The notes under the pieces were generated by a model. That model was not told where the DNA came from and ran no database searches. It saw only the letters and a program-made list of their open reading frames with translations. The translations under genes were made by a program, and so were the position numbers. This document shows positions 17,865 to 29,196 of a DNA stretch of 56,522 bases, piece after piece; positions within the stretch are counted from its first letter, which is position 1, and the number at the start of each line of letters is the position of its first letter. This DNA comes from Bacillota bacterium (GTDB taxonomy: Bacteria > Bacillota > UBA4882 > UBA10575), in contig DUNX01000020.1 in assembly GCA_012839115.1 (NCBI GenBank), positions 1 to 56,522 of the forward strand. The letters are read 5' to 3'.

Positions 17865-19130
17865 ATGGGGTTAAGCCTAGTTCCTGTGGCAGAGTTGCCA
17901 CCGGGGCGGAGGTTTTTGCGCCTGGGAACCGAGGGGCGGGATGTCCATGAATTGCAAAAGAGCCTGGCCAGACTGGGCTTTTTTCCGGGCAACCCCCATG
18001 GAAGATACGATTTTTTCACCAGGGAGGCGGTGAAGAATTTTCAACGCGCCTTTTATCTGGTAGCCGACGGTGTCGTCGGCCCGAGGACCTGGCGGATGCT
18101 GCGCGAGCCGGGAATCTGGAACCGCCTTTGCCATCCGTTCCAGGCAGGGGAGACGCTCACGGAATTGGCCGCCCGCTACGGGGTAACTCCCGGCGCTTGG
18201 AAAGACCCGGCTGGCCGGCGGCGGGTCAAGCGGTTATTGCCCGGAGACTTATTATTATTAGAAAGGCGCGAACTGTGGCTGGCAGAAGAAGAATTGCCGG
18301 AAGAGGGAGTTTTTTGTACCCGGGTCTTACGGATGGAACCGGTGACAGCCGGACAAACCGGCGAATTTGCGCCCGTCGGATCCGGCCTGCGGCGTGTGAA
18401 GGTACACAAGAAGGCGCACGACTTCTTCAAATTGCCATTATTGAAAGTATTGCCACCGCGGGCGGTAACCGGGAAGGAAGAGGCCGGCGGTGTCGTGGCG
18501 GACCTGCGAAATACCGGGGAAAGGAAACCGGGCTGGCGTTTCCAGAGAAATATCCGTAAGGGCTTACGGGCGCTCCGCCAAAACAGTAGGGGAGAAGTTT
18601 TTTGGTGGTTTGCCGCCGGTAATAAACAGGAGGAGTTGCCAAAGGATGGTGAAGCCGAGGGCATACTTCTTTCCGTAAACACAGGCCCGTGGCTTGCAGG
18701 GGGTTCCAGGGGTTCCGGAGGTTTGCTGGCCGGTTCCTCTATGGACGGCGGATGGCGCCGGGAGGTCAAGAATCTGCTGGCCCGGTACCCGTGTACGCGG
18801 GTAATGATCCACTTTGACCTGCAAGGCAGAGAAATCAGGCCCGATGGCGAGGTCCGGTTACTCCCGGCCGGATCCAGCAGGGCATTGCGTTTATTCCAGC
18901 CCGGGCGAAGGCAGCGGTTGGCGGACGGCTGGCTTCAGTTGCAAACTAAGTATGGGGAGAAGGAACATAAATTCCTTATTGCCGACCGGAATACTTTACG
19001 AAAAATATTCTCCGGTTTGGACCGGCTAAACCTGCGTGGGGTTTTACTTACCGGCATTCAGGGGCTGGAGGGGGCGATCATGAAGGAAGCCGCCCAGTTT
19101 TTTCTGGTTCTTTCCCAAGCCCGGTCATGA
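17865..19130 (+). CDS. Peptidoglycan-binding / LysM-like protein, possibly spore-envelope
   Basis: 421 residues, no signal peptide. Residues about 18-75 form a peptidoglycan-binding type 1 domain ([21 protein letters not shown] ... [11 protein letters not shown] ... DGVVGPRTW). Residues about 85-130 resemble LysM ([21 protein letters not shown]). The C-terminal 200 residues ([39 protein letters not shown]) recall a degenerate GH18/YaaH-like barrel, but no DxxDxDxE catalytic motif is seen, so activity is doubtful. The ATG follows GGGGGTGGGCGGG. It precedes the SipL-like gene, suggesting a mother-cell or cortex-related role. Confidence 0.7.
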   Translation: MGLSLVPVAELPPGRRFLRLGTEGRDVHELQKSLARLGFFPGNPHGRYDFFTREAVKNFQRAFYLVADGVVGPRTWRMLREPGIWNRLCHPFQAGETLTELAARYGVTPGAWKDPAGRRRVKRLLPGDLLLLERRELWLAEEELPEEGVFCTRVLRMEPVTAGQTGEFAPVGSGLRRVKVHKKAHDFFKLPLLKVLPPRAVTGKEEAGGVVADLRNTGERKPGWRFQRNIRKGLRALRQNSRGEVFWWFAAGNKQEELPKDGEAEGILLSVNTGPWLAGGSRGSGGLLAGSSMDGGWRREVKNLLARYPCTRVMIHFDLQGREIRPDGEVRLLPAGSSRALRLFQPGRRQRLADGWLQLQTKYGEKEHKFLIADRNTLRKIFSGLDRLNLRGVLLTGIQGLEGAIMKEAAQFFLVLSQARS

Positions 19131-19234
19131 AAAAAGGGACCAGCGCATAATTATGGAACAAGAACCATCCTCAACCATGACCCTTGTAAAGGGTGGGGCG
19201 CCGGGATGGAATCAGAGACAAAGGAGGGAGATTT

Positions 19235-20875
19235 TTGCTTGCTTGCAAATACGGGCAGTTGAAGACGGCAAAAAGCCTGACGGAATCCCCCAGGGTTATT
19301 ACGGCCGAGAGCGAGCTTGTGCTGGGAGATGAATACCCGGAAATTGAAAAAGTTCATCTCTGCAAAGGGTACCTCAGTGAAATAACAGGAGAAAAGAACG
19401 AAAAAGGGCGGCTCGCACTTGCCGGCCGGATCGAGGTGCACCTGGTTTACCGGGCCAAAGAGACAGAGGCGGGGGTAGCGGAATACGGCGTGGTTTGGAA
19501 AGGCGAAAAGGGTATCCCCTTTACCGCCGAGATCGAACTCCCGGAGGCAGCCGATATTGGGGGATGGCAAGCCGAAGTAACAAAGTCTAGCTTGGAGCCG
19601 GGCTCAGAAAGGACGGTCAGATACAAAGGGGAAATTTCCATCAACCTCCAGGCCCGGCAGGAAAGACAGATACCGGTGGTAACTGAATTGGCAGTGGAAG
19701 ACGGGGTAAAAACCGTTACCGAACGGGTGGTGGTTGAAGAGATCATCACGGTTCTTGAAGGCCGCCGGGAACTCTCCAACCAGTTTTCTCTGGCCCATCC
19801 CCGGGAACCTTTGGCAAGGGTGATTGACTGCCGGATTAGACCAGTGGGGGTTAGAACGGAGCTCGCACCCGGCCGGGTGAAAGTCGATGGGTATCTTGAG
19901 ACCGTACTTTTATATGTCGGCCGGAATGTTGACGGGGAAGAAACCGAACTGGAAGTTGCCCGCTGGCACGAGAAAAACGGCGGGGCGGTTCCTTTCCAAT
20001 TTATCTTTGAAGAGCCGGAGGCCCTGCCGGAACAGACGGCCCGGACGAAGGTGCGTGTGAAATCCTTTGCCATGTATTCCCCGCATGCGGAAATCTGTGA
20101 TCTCCAGGCGGTACTTGAGGCCCGTGTGGAACTGGTGGAACCCCGCCGGAGAGAAATGGTGGTCGATGTTAAAGCGGAGAAAGAAAAGATCATCGATGTG
20201 GACCGGGGCGAATATCAAATTGAGGAGATCGTGGGAGAAATAGAAAAGGATTTTCAATTGGAAAAGACCCTTTCGCTTCCGGCCGGTGCTGTACCTTTTG
20301 GCCGCATTTTGTTGGTGGATAATTCACCGCTGCGAACGGTAGATACCCAAGTTGAAGCAGACCGGGTCTTTTTTGAGGGCGAATGCGGAGTCTCAGTCCT
20401 TTATTCCGAAGAGTACGGAGAAATTGAGGAACTGGAGCGCCAGTCTCCGGAGGTTGCCACCGCCAGTTGGGAAGAGGAAATCTCCGGTGCGGTAAAATTT
20501 GCTGATTTTTTGGAGATGCCCGGAGTAGCGCCGGGAATGGCGGCCAGGGTTACCTTGGAAGAGCGGGGGATCACCGCGGAACTCGTCGACGAACGGACAA
20601 TCAAGGTAATCCTGGCGCTCAGGGCCCGGGCGGTGGTAAGTGAGGAACGGACCCTGTCGCTGGTCCGTGATTGCGCCCTGGTTCCTTTGCCGGAAAAGCC
20701 GCGAACCGGGATGCTTTTTTACCTGATCCAGCCGGGAGATACGCTTTGGAGCATTGCCCGGCGGTACCAGACGACAATGGACGCCCTGTGCCGGGCCAAT
20801 AATCTAAGCGGGTCCGGTGAAGAGGTTCTACCCGGGAAGAAACTTCTCATCCCGAAAACGCCGCTTACCGGTTAA
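19235..20875 (+). CDS. SPOCS (DUF3794) and LysM protein, SipL/SpoVID-like spore coat anchor
   Basis: 546 residues. Three SPOCS/DUF3794-type beta-rich repeats (near 25-160, 170-300 and 315-460) are followed by a single C-terminal LysM domain (LIQPGDTLWSIARRYQTTMDALCRANNL). This is the architecture of Clostridioides difficile SipL, which binds SpoIVA and anchors the coat to the forespore. TTG 19235 is chosen because AAAGGAGGG sits 6 bp upstream; a GTG at 19193 lacks a signal. A role in coat morphogenesis is inferred from architecture. Confidence 0.85.
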   Translation: MLACKYGQLKTAKSLTESPRVITAESELVLGDEYPEIEKVHLCKGYLSEITGEKNEKGRLALAGRIEVHLVYRAKETEAGVAEYGVVWKGEKGIPFTAEIELPEAADIGGWQAEVTKSSLEPGSERTVRYKGEISINLQARQERQIPVVTELAVEDGVKTVTERVVVEEIITVLEGRRELSNQFSLAHPREPLARVIDCRIRPVGVRTELAPGRVKVDGYLETVLLYVGRNVDGEETELEVARWHEKNGGAVPFQFIFEEPEALPEQTARTKVRVKSFAMYSPHAEICDLQAVLEARVELVEPRRREMVVDVKAEKEKIIDVDRGEYQIEEIVGEIEKDFQLEKTLSLPAGAVPFGRILLVDNSPLRTVDTQVEADRVFFEGECGVSVLYSEEYGEIEELERQSPEVATASWEEEISGAVKFADFLEMPGVAPGMAARVTLEERGITAELVDERTIKVILALRARAVVSEERTLSLVRDCALVPLPEKPRTGMLFYLIQPGDTLWSIARRYQTTMDALCRANNLSGSGEEVLPGKKLLIPKTPLTG

Positions 20876-20920
20876 CCTGCCGGATCCTACCGGAAATATA
20901 GGGAAAAGCAAGAGTCCACA

Positions 20921-20962
20921 ACGTACCCGTACCTCTGCTTGACGAGGTCGGGTACGTTTTTA
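20921..20962 (+). terminator. Terminator behind the SipL-like gene
   Basis: ACGTACCC (20921-20928) pairs with GGGTACGT (20949-20956), with a further CCTC/GAGG stem inside, then TTTTT. Confidence 0.82.
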
Positions 20963-20972
20963 ATTTACCAGC

Positions 20973-21001
20973 TTGACAACCCCAGACCTTTGCTTTATAT
21001 T
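20973..21001 (+). promoter_or_regulatory. SigA promoter of the FmdB-like gene
   Basis: TTGACA (20973-20978), 17-bp spacer, TATATT (20996-21001). Confidence 0.7.
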
Positions 21002-21043
21002 ATTATTTATGAAATAAACGAAGACACTAAGAGGAGATGCGGC

Positions 21044-21322
21044 ATGCCAACATATGACTATACTTGTGCTAAATGCGGAAATTTTGAATATTTCCAAAAG
21101 ATAACTGAACCGCCATTAACGGCCTGCCCGCATTGTGGTGGAACCGTCCAGCGTTTAATCAGCGTAAACACCAACATAATTTTTAAAGGATCCGGTTTCT
21201 ACATTACCGACCACCGGAAATCCGAATACAAAAGGAAGGCTGAAGCGGAAAAGGCAACCGCTGGAGCCGCTGCGGGCGGGAGCGCGAAAATTCCCGGGAA
21301 TAAGGAGCAAAAGGTATCCTGA
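21044..21322 (+). CDS. FmdB-family zinc-ribbon protein
   Basis: 92 residues. The N-terminal zinc ribbon has C8-x2-C11 and C28-x2-C31 (TCAKCG ... ACPHCGG), followed by VQRLISV and a FKGSGFYITD motif. A charged Ala/Lys/Glu tail ends it. The family was named from a putative regulator of formamidase genes, but its molecular role is unproven. ATG 21044 has SD GAGGAG. It is monocistronic: its own promoter precedes it and a terminator follows. Confidence 0.85.
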   Translation: MPTYDYTCAKCGNFEYFQKITEPPLTACPHCGGTVQRLISVNTNIIFKGSGFYITDHRKSEYKRKAEAEKATAGAAAGGSAKIPGNKEQKVS

Positions 21323-21326
21323 GTTT

Positions 21327-21354
21327 AAAGGTCACTTCTAAGTGGCCTTTTTTT
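21327..21354 (+). terminator. Terminator of the FmdB-like gene
   Basis: AAAGGTCACTT/AAGTGGCCTTT stem with a 2-3 nt loop, then T run. Confidence 0.82.
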
Positions 21355-21412
21355 CGGTAAAGCCAAGGCAAGAACAGCATGGGAAAATACTGGGCTGAAC
21401 AGGAGGGACGAT

Positions 21413-23110
21413 GTGAACCAGCCGGTTGTTCGAGAGGTAAAGAAAAAATTACAGCGCTTGATTTACCAGGCATGGGAGAAAGCCTTTGCTGAAGGGTTAC
21501 TCCCGCAGCCGGGTGCGCGCGATGAGATTATGATTGAAGTGCCGAAGGAACGGGCCCATGGTAATTTTGCTTCGAATATCGCCTTCCAATTGACTGCACG
21601 GACGCGTGCCGGAGGGCAGTCCGGCCGGGCGCCGCGGGACGTGGCGGAGATTTTGCGGGAACGTGTGCCGGCCCACCCGTATCTGGCAGGGGTGGAAACC
21701 GCCGGGGCCGGATTTTTGAACTTCCGCCTGACACCGTTATGGCTGCAGGAAGTCCTCTTAAATCTGGCCGAAGCCCCCGACGATTACGGCCGGATCGACG
21801 ATTTGAAGGGGGAAAAGATCCAGCTGGAATTTATCAGTGCCAACCCGGTAGGGCCGATGAATGTGGTTAATGCCCGGGCCGGGGCTCTGGGCGACAGCCT
21901 GGCCCGCTTTTTTGTCTTTTGCGGGGCGGAAGTGGAGAAAGAATATTATGTGAATGATTATGGGGTCCAGGTAACGGTTCTTGGCGAGTCACTAGAAGTG
22001 CGTTACCGGGAACTCACCGGTGAAGAGGTTACCTTCCCCGACTACGGTTACCAGGGGGAATACCTTATTGATTTGGCCCGCGAACTCTTGGCGGAGAAAG
22101 GCCGCAGCCTTTTGGAGTTGCCAAAGGAAGAAAGGATCGCCTTTTGCAAGGAATGGGGTTGCCGGCGGATCCTGAAGAGCCAGCGGCAAGACCTGGAGGA
22201 CTTCGGGATTTTCTACGATCATTGGTTTTCCGAACGCACCCTCCACGAGAGCGGGGCGGTTGACGCCGTGGTTCAGCGGATGGAGAAGAATAACCTTTTA
22301 TATGAGAAAGACGGGGCCCTGTGGTTTTGGGCCACCGCTTTTGGTGATGAAAAAGACCGGGTGGTCAGGACGGCCGACGGGAGAACCACCTATTTTACGG
22401 CGGACATCGCCTATCACCTGGACAAATTGGCCCGCGGGTTTACGCATCTCATCAATATCTGGGGGCCGGACCACCACGGCTATATCGCCCGGATGAAAGC
22501 GGCCCTGGAAGCATTGGGGTATGGCCGGGAAAAACTGGAGATCTTGATTGCGCAACAAATCAACCTTATTAAGGACGGTAAACCTTATAAAATGTCGAAA
22601 AGGCGGGGCGAATTTATTACCATGCGCGACCTCCTCGAGGAAGTGGGGAATGATGCCGCGCGGTGGTACTTCTTGATGCGCAGCCCCGACAGTCACCTGG
22701 ATTTTGATCTTGATCTGGCCAAAGAGGAGACAGCGGAAAATCCCGTGTTTTATGTGCAATATGCCCATGCCCGGATTGCCAGCCTTTTCCGGCAACTTGA
22801 CCGGGAGTTCCGGCCGGATCCCACGGTTATCAATGAGGCGGCCTGGGAAGATGATGAGTTGGAAATCATGGAAAAGATGGCCTTTTTCCCGGAAACCATT
22901 GCCCTGGCAGCCGGGGAGCGGGAGCCGCACCGCCTGACCGCCTATCTGTTGGAGTTGGCAACCTTGTTCCACTCTTATTATAACCGGAAACGTTTCCTCA
23001 CCGAGGATGAGCGGCTTACGCATATCCGGCTTTCCCTGGCTTTTGCCGTGGGAACAGTAGTGCGTAACGGGTTACGGTTGTTGGGGATTACGGCTCCGGA
23101 AAAAATGTAA
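21413..23110 (+). CDS. argS: Arginyl-tRNA synthetase with a divergent HIGH motif
   Basis: 565 residues. Charges tRNA-Arg. The N-terminal Arg-tRNA synthetase domain (VPKERAHGNFASNIAF) precedes the class I catalytic core. KMSKR is at 393-397, and the C-terminal anticodon-binding helical bundle ends LLGITAPEKM. Where class I enzymes carry HxGH, this protein reads PMNVVNAR (Asn150-Val-Val-Asn153), so both motif histidines are replaced. The rest of the enzyme is intact and no other argS is in the window. GTG 21413 follows AGGAGGG. It is followed by a membrane-protein gene and pyrG. Confidence 0.95.
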   Translation: MNQPVVREVKKKLQRLIYQAWEKAFAEGLLPQPGARDEIMIEVPKERAHGNFASNIAFQLTARTRAGGQSGRAPRDVAEILRERVPAHPYLAGVETAGAGFLNFRLTPLWLQEVLLNLAEAPDDYGRIDDLKGEKIQLEFISANPVGPMNVVNARAGALGDSLARFFVFCGAEVEKEYYVNDYGVQVTVLGESLEVRYRELTGEEVTFPDYGYQGEYLIDLARELLAEKGRSLLELPKEERIAFCKEWGCRRILKSQRQDLEDFGIFYDHWFSERTLHESGAVDAVVQRMEKNNLLYEKDGALWFWATAFGDEKDRVVRTADGRTTYFTADIAYHLDKLARGFTHLINIWGPDHHGYIARMKAALEALGYGREKLEILIAQQINLIKDGKPYKMSKRRGEFITMRDLLEEVGNDAARWYFLMRSPDSHLDFDLDLAKEETAENPVFYVQYAHARIASLFRQLDREFRPDPTVINEAAWEDDELEIMEKMAFFPETIALAAGEREPHRLTAYLLELATLFHSYYNRKRFLTEDERLTHIRLSLAFAVGTVVRNGLRLLGITAPEKM

Positions 23111-23124
23111 GGAGGGGTATTACC

Positions 23125-25540
<2,416 letters not shown>

Positions 25541-25600
25541 TCACCGGCGGCGCCGGAAAACAAGGGCCTTGTAGAACTTTGCCCTGTTGGGGGTGGACAA

Positions 25601-26494
25601 ATGAACCGGGTCGTTTTACCCTTTTTCCGCCAGAAAATTCTTCCTTGTGGAAGAACTTTGTTGCGGAGGGTTTTTTCCGCCCTTTTTCTCCTGGTCTTCA
25701 GTCCGTTTTTCTTGGTGATCGATATTTTTTCTCCCAGCCAACCGGAACATGCCTGCGCTTCCCATATGCGTACGCGTGTGAAGCTCCTCTACGCGTACCT
25801 GCTTTTCCTGGCGATTGTTTCTGTAGTGGCAATCATCTTATATTACAGTAGTACTCAAGAGGCGCGGCGACTGGAAACGGTCTTGGGGAACTTTTTCTAT
25901 TCTGCGGAAGTCCAAAGAGATCCTTCCCAGGAAATCGTGATGATTGTACATAAATATGCCGTACGCTTTGATCTCAACCCGCATTTGGTCTTAGCCATGA
26001 TCCAGGTAGAGAGCGGGTTTAATCCCCATGCCCGGTCACCCAAGGGCGCCTGCGGCTTGATGCAGGTCACCCCTTTGGTTTGGCGGCACTATAACCCCAA
26101 ATCCGCCTGTAATGGCCGGCATGCTCCGGGCGTGGTCCATGGCGATGATTGTATTTTTGCCGTGGAGTCTAACATCAGAACCGGTATGCAGTTATTACGG
26201 GATCTGATCGTCCATTTTCAGGGAGAGACCGGGGCGGCCATTGAAGCGTATAATGCCGGCCTCACCAATGTGGATTTGGAGAAAATCCGCCCCAAGTACC
26301 AGGAAACCAGGGACTATTTGCAAAGAATCGGTACGGTTTTGGCCCCTGCCGCCCGTGAAGAGGCAGAGGAGAGTCTCCGGTCTGCCACCGGTTCGCGCAG
26401 GGCTTTTCATATTTTAGCCTTGAGCACGTTGGGACTTTGGTTTTTATTTATCATCTGGGTAATCCGTCATCTCCCCCAATGCCATGCTTTATAA
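25601..26494 (+). CDS. Membrane-anchored lytic transglycosylase (SLT family)
   Basis: 297 residues. Hydrophobic segments lie at about 25-45 and 62-85, the SLT domain at about 110-245, and a C-terminal span near 272-292. The catalytic Glu is in MIQVESGFNPHARSPKGACGLMQ, and the AYNAGLTNV motif is present. It would cleave the glycan backbone of peptidoglycan. The ATG at 25601 follows GGGGGTGG. The stretch HMRTRVKLLYAY (25767-25800) is encoded by an alternating CG/TA tract like those between genes, which may be a local insertion. Confidence 0.85.
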   Translation: MNRVVLPFFRQKILPCGRTLLRRVFSALFLLVFSPFFLVIDIFSPSQPEHACASHMRTRVKLLYAYLLFLAIVSVVAIILYYSSTQEARRLETVLGNFFYSAEVQRDPSQEIVMIVHKYAVRFDLNPHLVLAMIQVESGFNPHARSPKGACGLMQVTPLVWRHYNPKSACNGRHAPGVVHGDDCIFAVESNIRTGMQLLRDLIVHFQGETGAAIEAYNAGLTNVDLEKIRPKYQETRDYLQRIGTVLAPAAREEAEESLRSATGSRRAFHILALSTLGLWFLFIIWVIRHLPQCHAL

Positions 26495-26567
26495 AAAGGG
26501 AGAAAACCCCCGCGCTTTATAGTCATATTTCCCGGCAAACCGTGATAAAATGATCCCGGGAAGAAGA

Positions 26568-26852
26568 ATGGAAAAAATTGATTGGCAATTGAGCACCATA
26601 GTCCTTCTTATGCTGGCCGGGACCGGCTGGGGTTTCTTGGCCGATTGTTTCCGCGTTCTTAAAAAAGGCCGGCGAAACCAGGTGCTTGATTTCTTTTTTT
26701 GGCCGGTTTCCCTGTTTTTCCTGGCGCCGGTCATTTTCTATGCCAACTGGGGGGAAATCCGTTTATATGTCTGGCTCAGCCTGGGGGTAGGGGTGATTAT
26801 CTACCGGAAGCTTTTCCGCAGGGCGGTAATGCTCTTGCTCCAGAAAGAGTAA
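26568..26852 (+). CDS. yabQ: Spore cortex protein YabQ
   Basis: 94 residues with three or four hydrophobic spans. The start STIVLLMLAGTGWGFLADCFRVL matches the YabQ pattern (AGxxxGFLFDxYRVLR). YabQ is a mother-cell membrane protein needed for spore cortex formation in Bacillus. ATG 26568 aligns best with the family start; ATG 26550 is possible. It precedes divIC and yabR as in Bacillus, but yabP lies 21 kb away. Confidence 0.82.
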   Translation: MEKIDWQLSTIVLLMLAGTGWGFLADCFRVLKKGRRNQVLDFFFWPVSLFFLAPVIFYANWGEIRLYVWLSLGVGVIIYRKLFRRAVMLLLQKE

Positions 26853-26942
26853 AAAAGGATCTTTTCCGGCTTTGTTGAATGCCTCAATAGACGGGTTAGA
26901 TAAAAAGACGGTACCGATGTGAAGAAAGCGAAGGGGGTTTTC

Positions 26943-27260
26943 ATGAAACCTCGGCAGGCCGGAAAAAAACGCCGGGTACGATATAAGTTTAAGTTTAAAC
27001 CCTTGTCCTGGTTGTTACTCTTTCTTATCCTGTCTGTCCTTTATCATTTGGGCCTTGGTATTTTTGGCCTGGTGGTCAATTATTACCGGCTGGCGGAAGA
27101 AAAGAAAAGGCTGGAAGAGAAGGGCGAACTTATCCAGGAATTACAGGCGGAAAAGGATCGCTGGTACGAAGAGGATTTTCTGGAAAGAGAAGCCCATAAG
27201 CTGGGGTTGGTAAAAGAGGAGGAACCGGACGAACCCGCGGCAGAAGAAAACCAGCAATAA
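26943..27260 (+). CDS. divIC: Septum formation initiator DivIC/FtsB family
   Basis: 105 residues. Basic cytoplasmic N-terminus, one transmembrane helix (about 20-45), then a coiled coil (RLAEEKKRLEEKGELIQELQ) and an acidic tail. The LEREAHKLGLV motif is typical. Works with FtsL and DivIB in the divisome. ATG 26943 has SD AAGGGGGT; the upstream GTG 26919 does not. Confidence 0.88.
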   Translation: MKPRQAGKKRRVRYKFKFKPLSWLLLFLILSVLYHLGLGIFGLVVNYYRLAEEKKRLEEKGELIQELQAEKDRWYEEDFLEREAHKLGLVKEEEPDEPAAEENQQ

Positions 27261-27274
27261 ATAAAGGAATAATC

Positions 27275-27290
27275 GGGCGCACGCGCGGGG
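27275..27290. repeat. Alternating CG/CA tract between divIC and yabR
   Basis: GGGCGCACGCGCGGGG, containing GCGCACGCGCG as in the tracts at 6791 and 12671. Confidence 0.55.
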
Positions 27291-27306
27291 GTATTTTTCT
27301 CACAGC

Positions 27307-27336
27307 TTGACAACACATTTTGACCTAAGCTATAAT
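27307..27336 (+). promoter_or_regulatory. SigA promoter of the S1-domain gene
   Basis: TTGACA (27307-27312), 18-bp spacer, TATAAT (27331-27336). Confidence 0.8.
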
Positions 27337-27385
27337 AAACTATAACATTGAGAAGGATTTAATACCGAGGAGGAAGAATAGTCGA

Positions 27386-27763
27386 ATGTCATTTACCGCC
27401 GGTCAGATTGTGGAAGGAAAAGTCACCGGGATCACCAATTTTGGCGCTTTTGTCGAACTTGCCCCCGGTACAACAGGCCTGGTTCATATCTCCGAAGTGG
27501 CGGATGTTTATGTAAAAGACATAAACGAGTTTTTGAGGATGAACGACTCAGTGCGGGTGAAGATTCTCAGCATTAAAGACGGGAAAATCGGACTCTCCAT
27601 TCGCCAGGCCCAAACTGGTTCGACGGGGCGTCAAAACCGGCAGAGTTTTGAGGACAAGCTGAATAAGTTCTTAAAAGATTCAGATGAACGGCAGTCTGCG
27701 TTGAGAAAAAACTGGGAAGCCAAACGGAGAGGAAAAGGCGGTTTTTCACATTTCCGGGGATAA
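27386..27763 (+). CDS. yabR: S1 RNA-binding domain protein (YabR family)
   Basis: 125 residues. One S1 domain at about 5-72 (GQIVEGKVTGITNFGAFVELAPGTTGLVHISEVAD ... VKILSIKDGKIGLSIRQA). A charged tail follows (DKLNKFLKDSDERQ, RRGKGGFSHFRG). Homologues bind RNA or 30S subunits and act as general post-transcriptional factors. SD GAGGAGGAAG precedes the ATG, and its own promoter separates it from divIC. Confidence 0.88.
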   Translation: MSFTAGQIVEGKVTGITNFGAFVELAPGTTGLVHISEVADVYVKDINEFLRMNDSVRVKILSIKDGKIGLSIRQAQTGSTGRQNRQSFEDKLNKFLKDSDERQSALRKNWEAKRRGKGGFSHFRG

Positions 27764-27841
27764 ACTCATGTATGATTAATAATCATGACTAATGCCGGAG
27801 ATTCCATGCGGTGGTGCAAATCCCGGAACAAGAAAAACCAC

Positions 27842-27870
27842 TTGCCTAAGAGATAAAGATATATTATAAT
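27842..27870 (+). promoter_or_regulatory. Promoter of the tRNA-Met/tRNA-Lys operon
   Basis: TTGCCT (27842-27847), 17-bp spacer, TATAAT (27865-27870), 14 bp before the first tRNA. Confidence 0.7.
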
Positions 27871-27884
27871 AATATAGGTTATAT

Positions 27885-27961
27885 GGCGGTGTAGCTCAGT
27901 TGGTCAGAGCATACGGTTCATACCCGTAGTGCCACTGGTTCAAATCCAGTCACCGCCACCA
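27885..27961 (+). tRNA. Elongator tRNA-Met (anticodon CAT)
   Basis: 77 nt. GGCGGTG pairs with CACCGCC; discriminator A, CCA encoded. The 5' half is nearly identical to Bacillus elongator tRNA-Met, including GGTTCATACC. This argues against initiator or lysidine-modified Ile identity. Confidence 0.92.
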
Positions 27962-27966
27962 TTTTT

Positions 27967-28042
<76 letters not shown>

Positions 28043-28057
28043 TTTAAACTTTAAGGA

Positions 28058-28084
28058 AAAGTTCCCCCATCCCTGGGGAACTTT
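28058..28084 (+). terminator. First hairpin behind tRNA-Lys
   Basis: AAAGTTCCCC/GGGGAACTTT stem, but only three T follow. It may be a weak terminator or processing hairpin. Confidence 0.6.
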
Positions 28085-28156
28085 ATGCCATCAGGTCCTC
28101 GAACCCCGTGTCTTCGTTCTGAAGGCGGGGGAATGGCGCACCATTTAAACTTTAAG

Positions 28157-28187
28157 AAAAGTTCCCCCGTCCCTGGGGGAACTTTTT
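28157..28187 (+). terminator. Second, stronger terminator of the tRNA operon
   Basis: AAAAGTTCCCCC/GGGGGAACTTTTT: a 12-bp stem ending in T5. This is the copy-2 version of the hairpin at 28058. Confidence 0.78.
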
Positions 28188-28405
28188 GCCATCAAGTCCT
28201 CGAACCCCGTGTCTTCGTTCTGAAGGCTGGTATGGTGCATAATATTTCTTTTCATGAAGTTTATGTCATGGTATAATAAATTTTACCAAAAACAAGTATA
28301 ATATTTGTGCCTAAGGCTAATTTGCCTGCGATGAGCGGTGGATTAAAATTAAACTGGGGTACGCGGGAGACGGGCGGCAGGAACAGGATTAATGGAGGTG
28401 GGAAT

Positions 28406-29131
28406 ATGCGAAAGCCCTTGCGTTGTCTGGTCTTCCCATTAATAGCACTATTACTGGTTAGCTCAATAACATATGCGGGTTTCTTCGACAGTCTGGAACT
28501 GTCCTTGGAAAAGGAAATTGGCCATAATGCTTATGAAGAGATCACCACTGGAATGAAGGTGGTGAAACTCCCCGCTACGGAAGAGGAACGTTTACAAGCC
28601 ATCTTCAGACGCTTGGTTAATGTCAGTGAGCGGAAAAAGGAACTACAATATACCTTGACTGTGGTTGAAGATAATACGGTGAACGCTTTTGCCCTGCCGG
28701 GAGGGTATATTTTTGTCCATACCGGGCTTTTGGCGTTTGCCGAAAGTGACGGGGAAATTGCCGGCGTGCTAGCCCACGAAATTGCCCATGTGGACCGGAA
28801 ACACGGTATGAGCCAGATTAAACGGCAGCTTGGCATGGCTTTTTTACTACAACTAATCCTGAAAAAGAGTGAAGCCAAGGAAGAACTGGGCAAGATCGGG
28901 GCTATAGCCATAAACCTGACACAGTTGGGTTACGGGAGAGAGGCGGAGTATGAAGCCGACCGTTATGGTGTCTATTTCATGGAGAAAGCCGGTTTTGACC
29001 GGAAAGAGGTCCTGAACTTTTGGGAACGGATTTTGGAACAAACCGGAGGAAAGGAAAACCCGGCTTTCTTGCAACTTTTCTCGACCCATCCTCCGACATC
29101 GGAGCGGATAAAACGTATTAAGGCGCTGTAA
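28406..29131 (+). CDS. M48-family metalloprotease, exported
   Basis: 241 residues. A signal peptide (MRKPLRCLVFPLIALLLVSS ... TYA) is followed by the zinc site HEIAHVDRKHG and the third ligand in EYEADRYGVYF. This short layout matches the M48 proteases of envelope quality control (BepA/LoiP/YcaL type). In a diderm cell it would act in the periplasm; in a monoderm, outside the membrane. ATG 28406 has SD GGAGGTGG. Upstream TATAAT (28272-28277) may be its promoter. Confidence 0.9.
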   Translation: MRKPLRCLVFPLIALLLVSSITYAGFFDSLELSLEKEIGHNAYEEITTGMKVVKLPATEEERLQAIFRRLVNVSERKKELQYTLTVVEDNTVNAFALPGGYIFVHTGLLAFAESDGEIAGVLAHEIAHVDRKHGMSQIKRQLGMAFLLQLILKKSEAKEELGKIGAIAINLTQLGYGREAEYEADRYGVYFMEKAGFDRKEVLNFWERILEQTGGKENPAFLQLFSTHPPTSERIKRIKAL

Positions 29132-29196
29132 GAATAAAAGGATTTTTGCGGGTATAAGACTGTAGAGGGAATACATATTTTAAGGGGGGGGTAAAG

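Noticed and set aside
28085-28276. 63-codon plus-strand frame behind tRNA-Lys
   Set aside because: It lies in the tRNA-derived tandem duplication and reads through both terminator hairpins; no SD.
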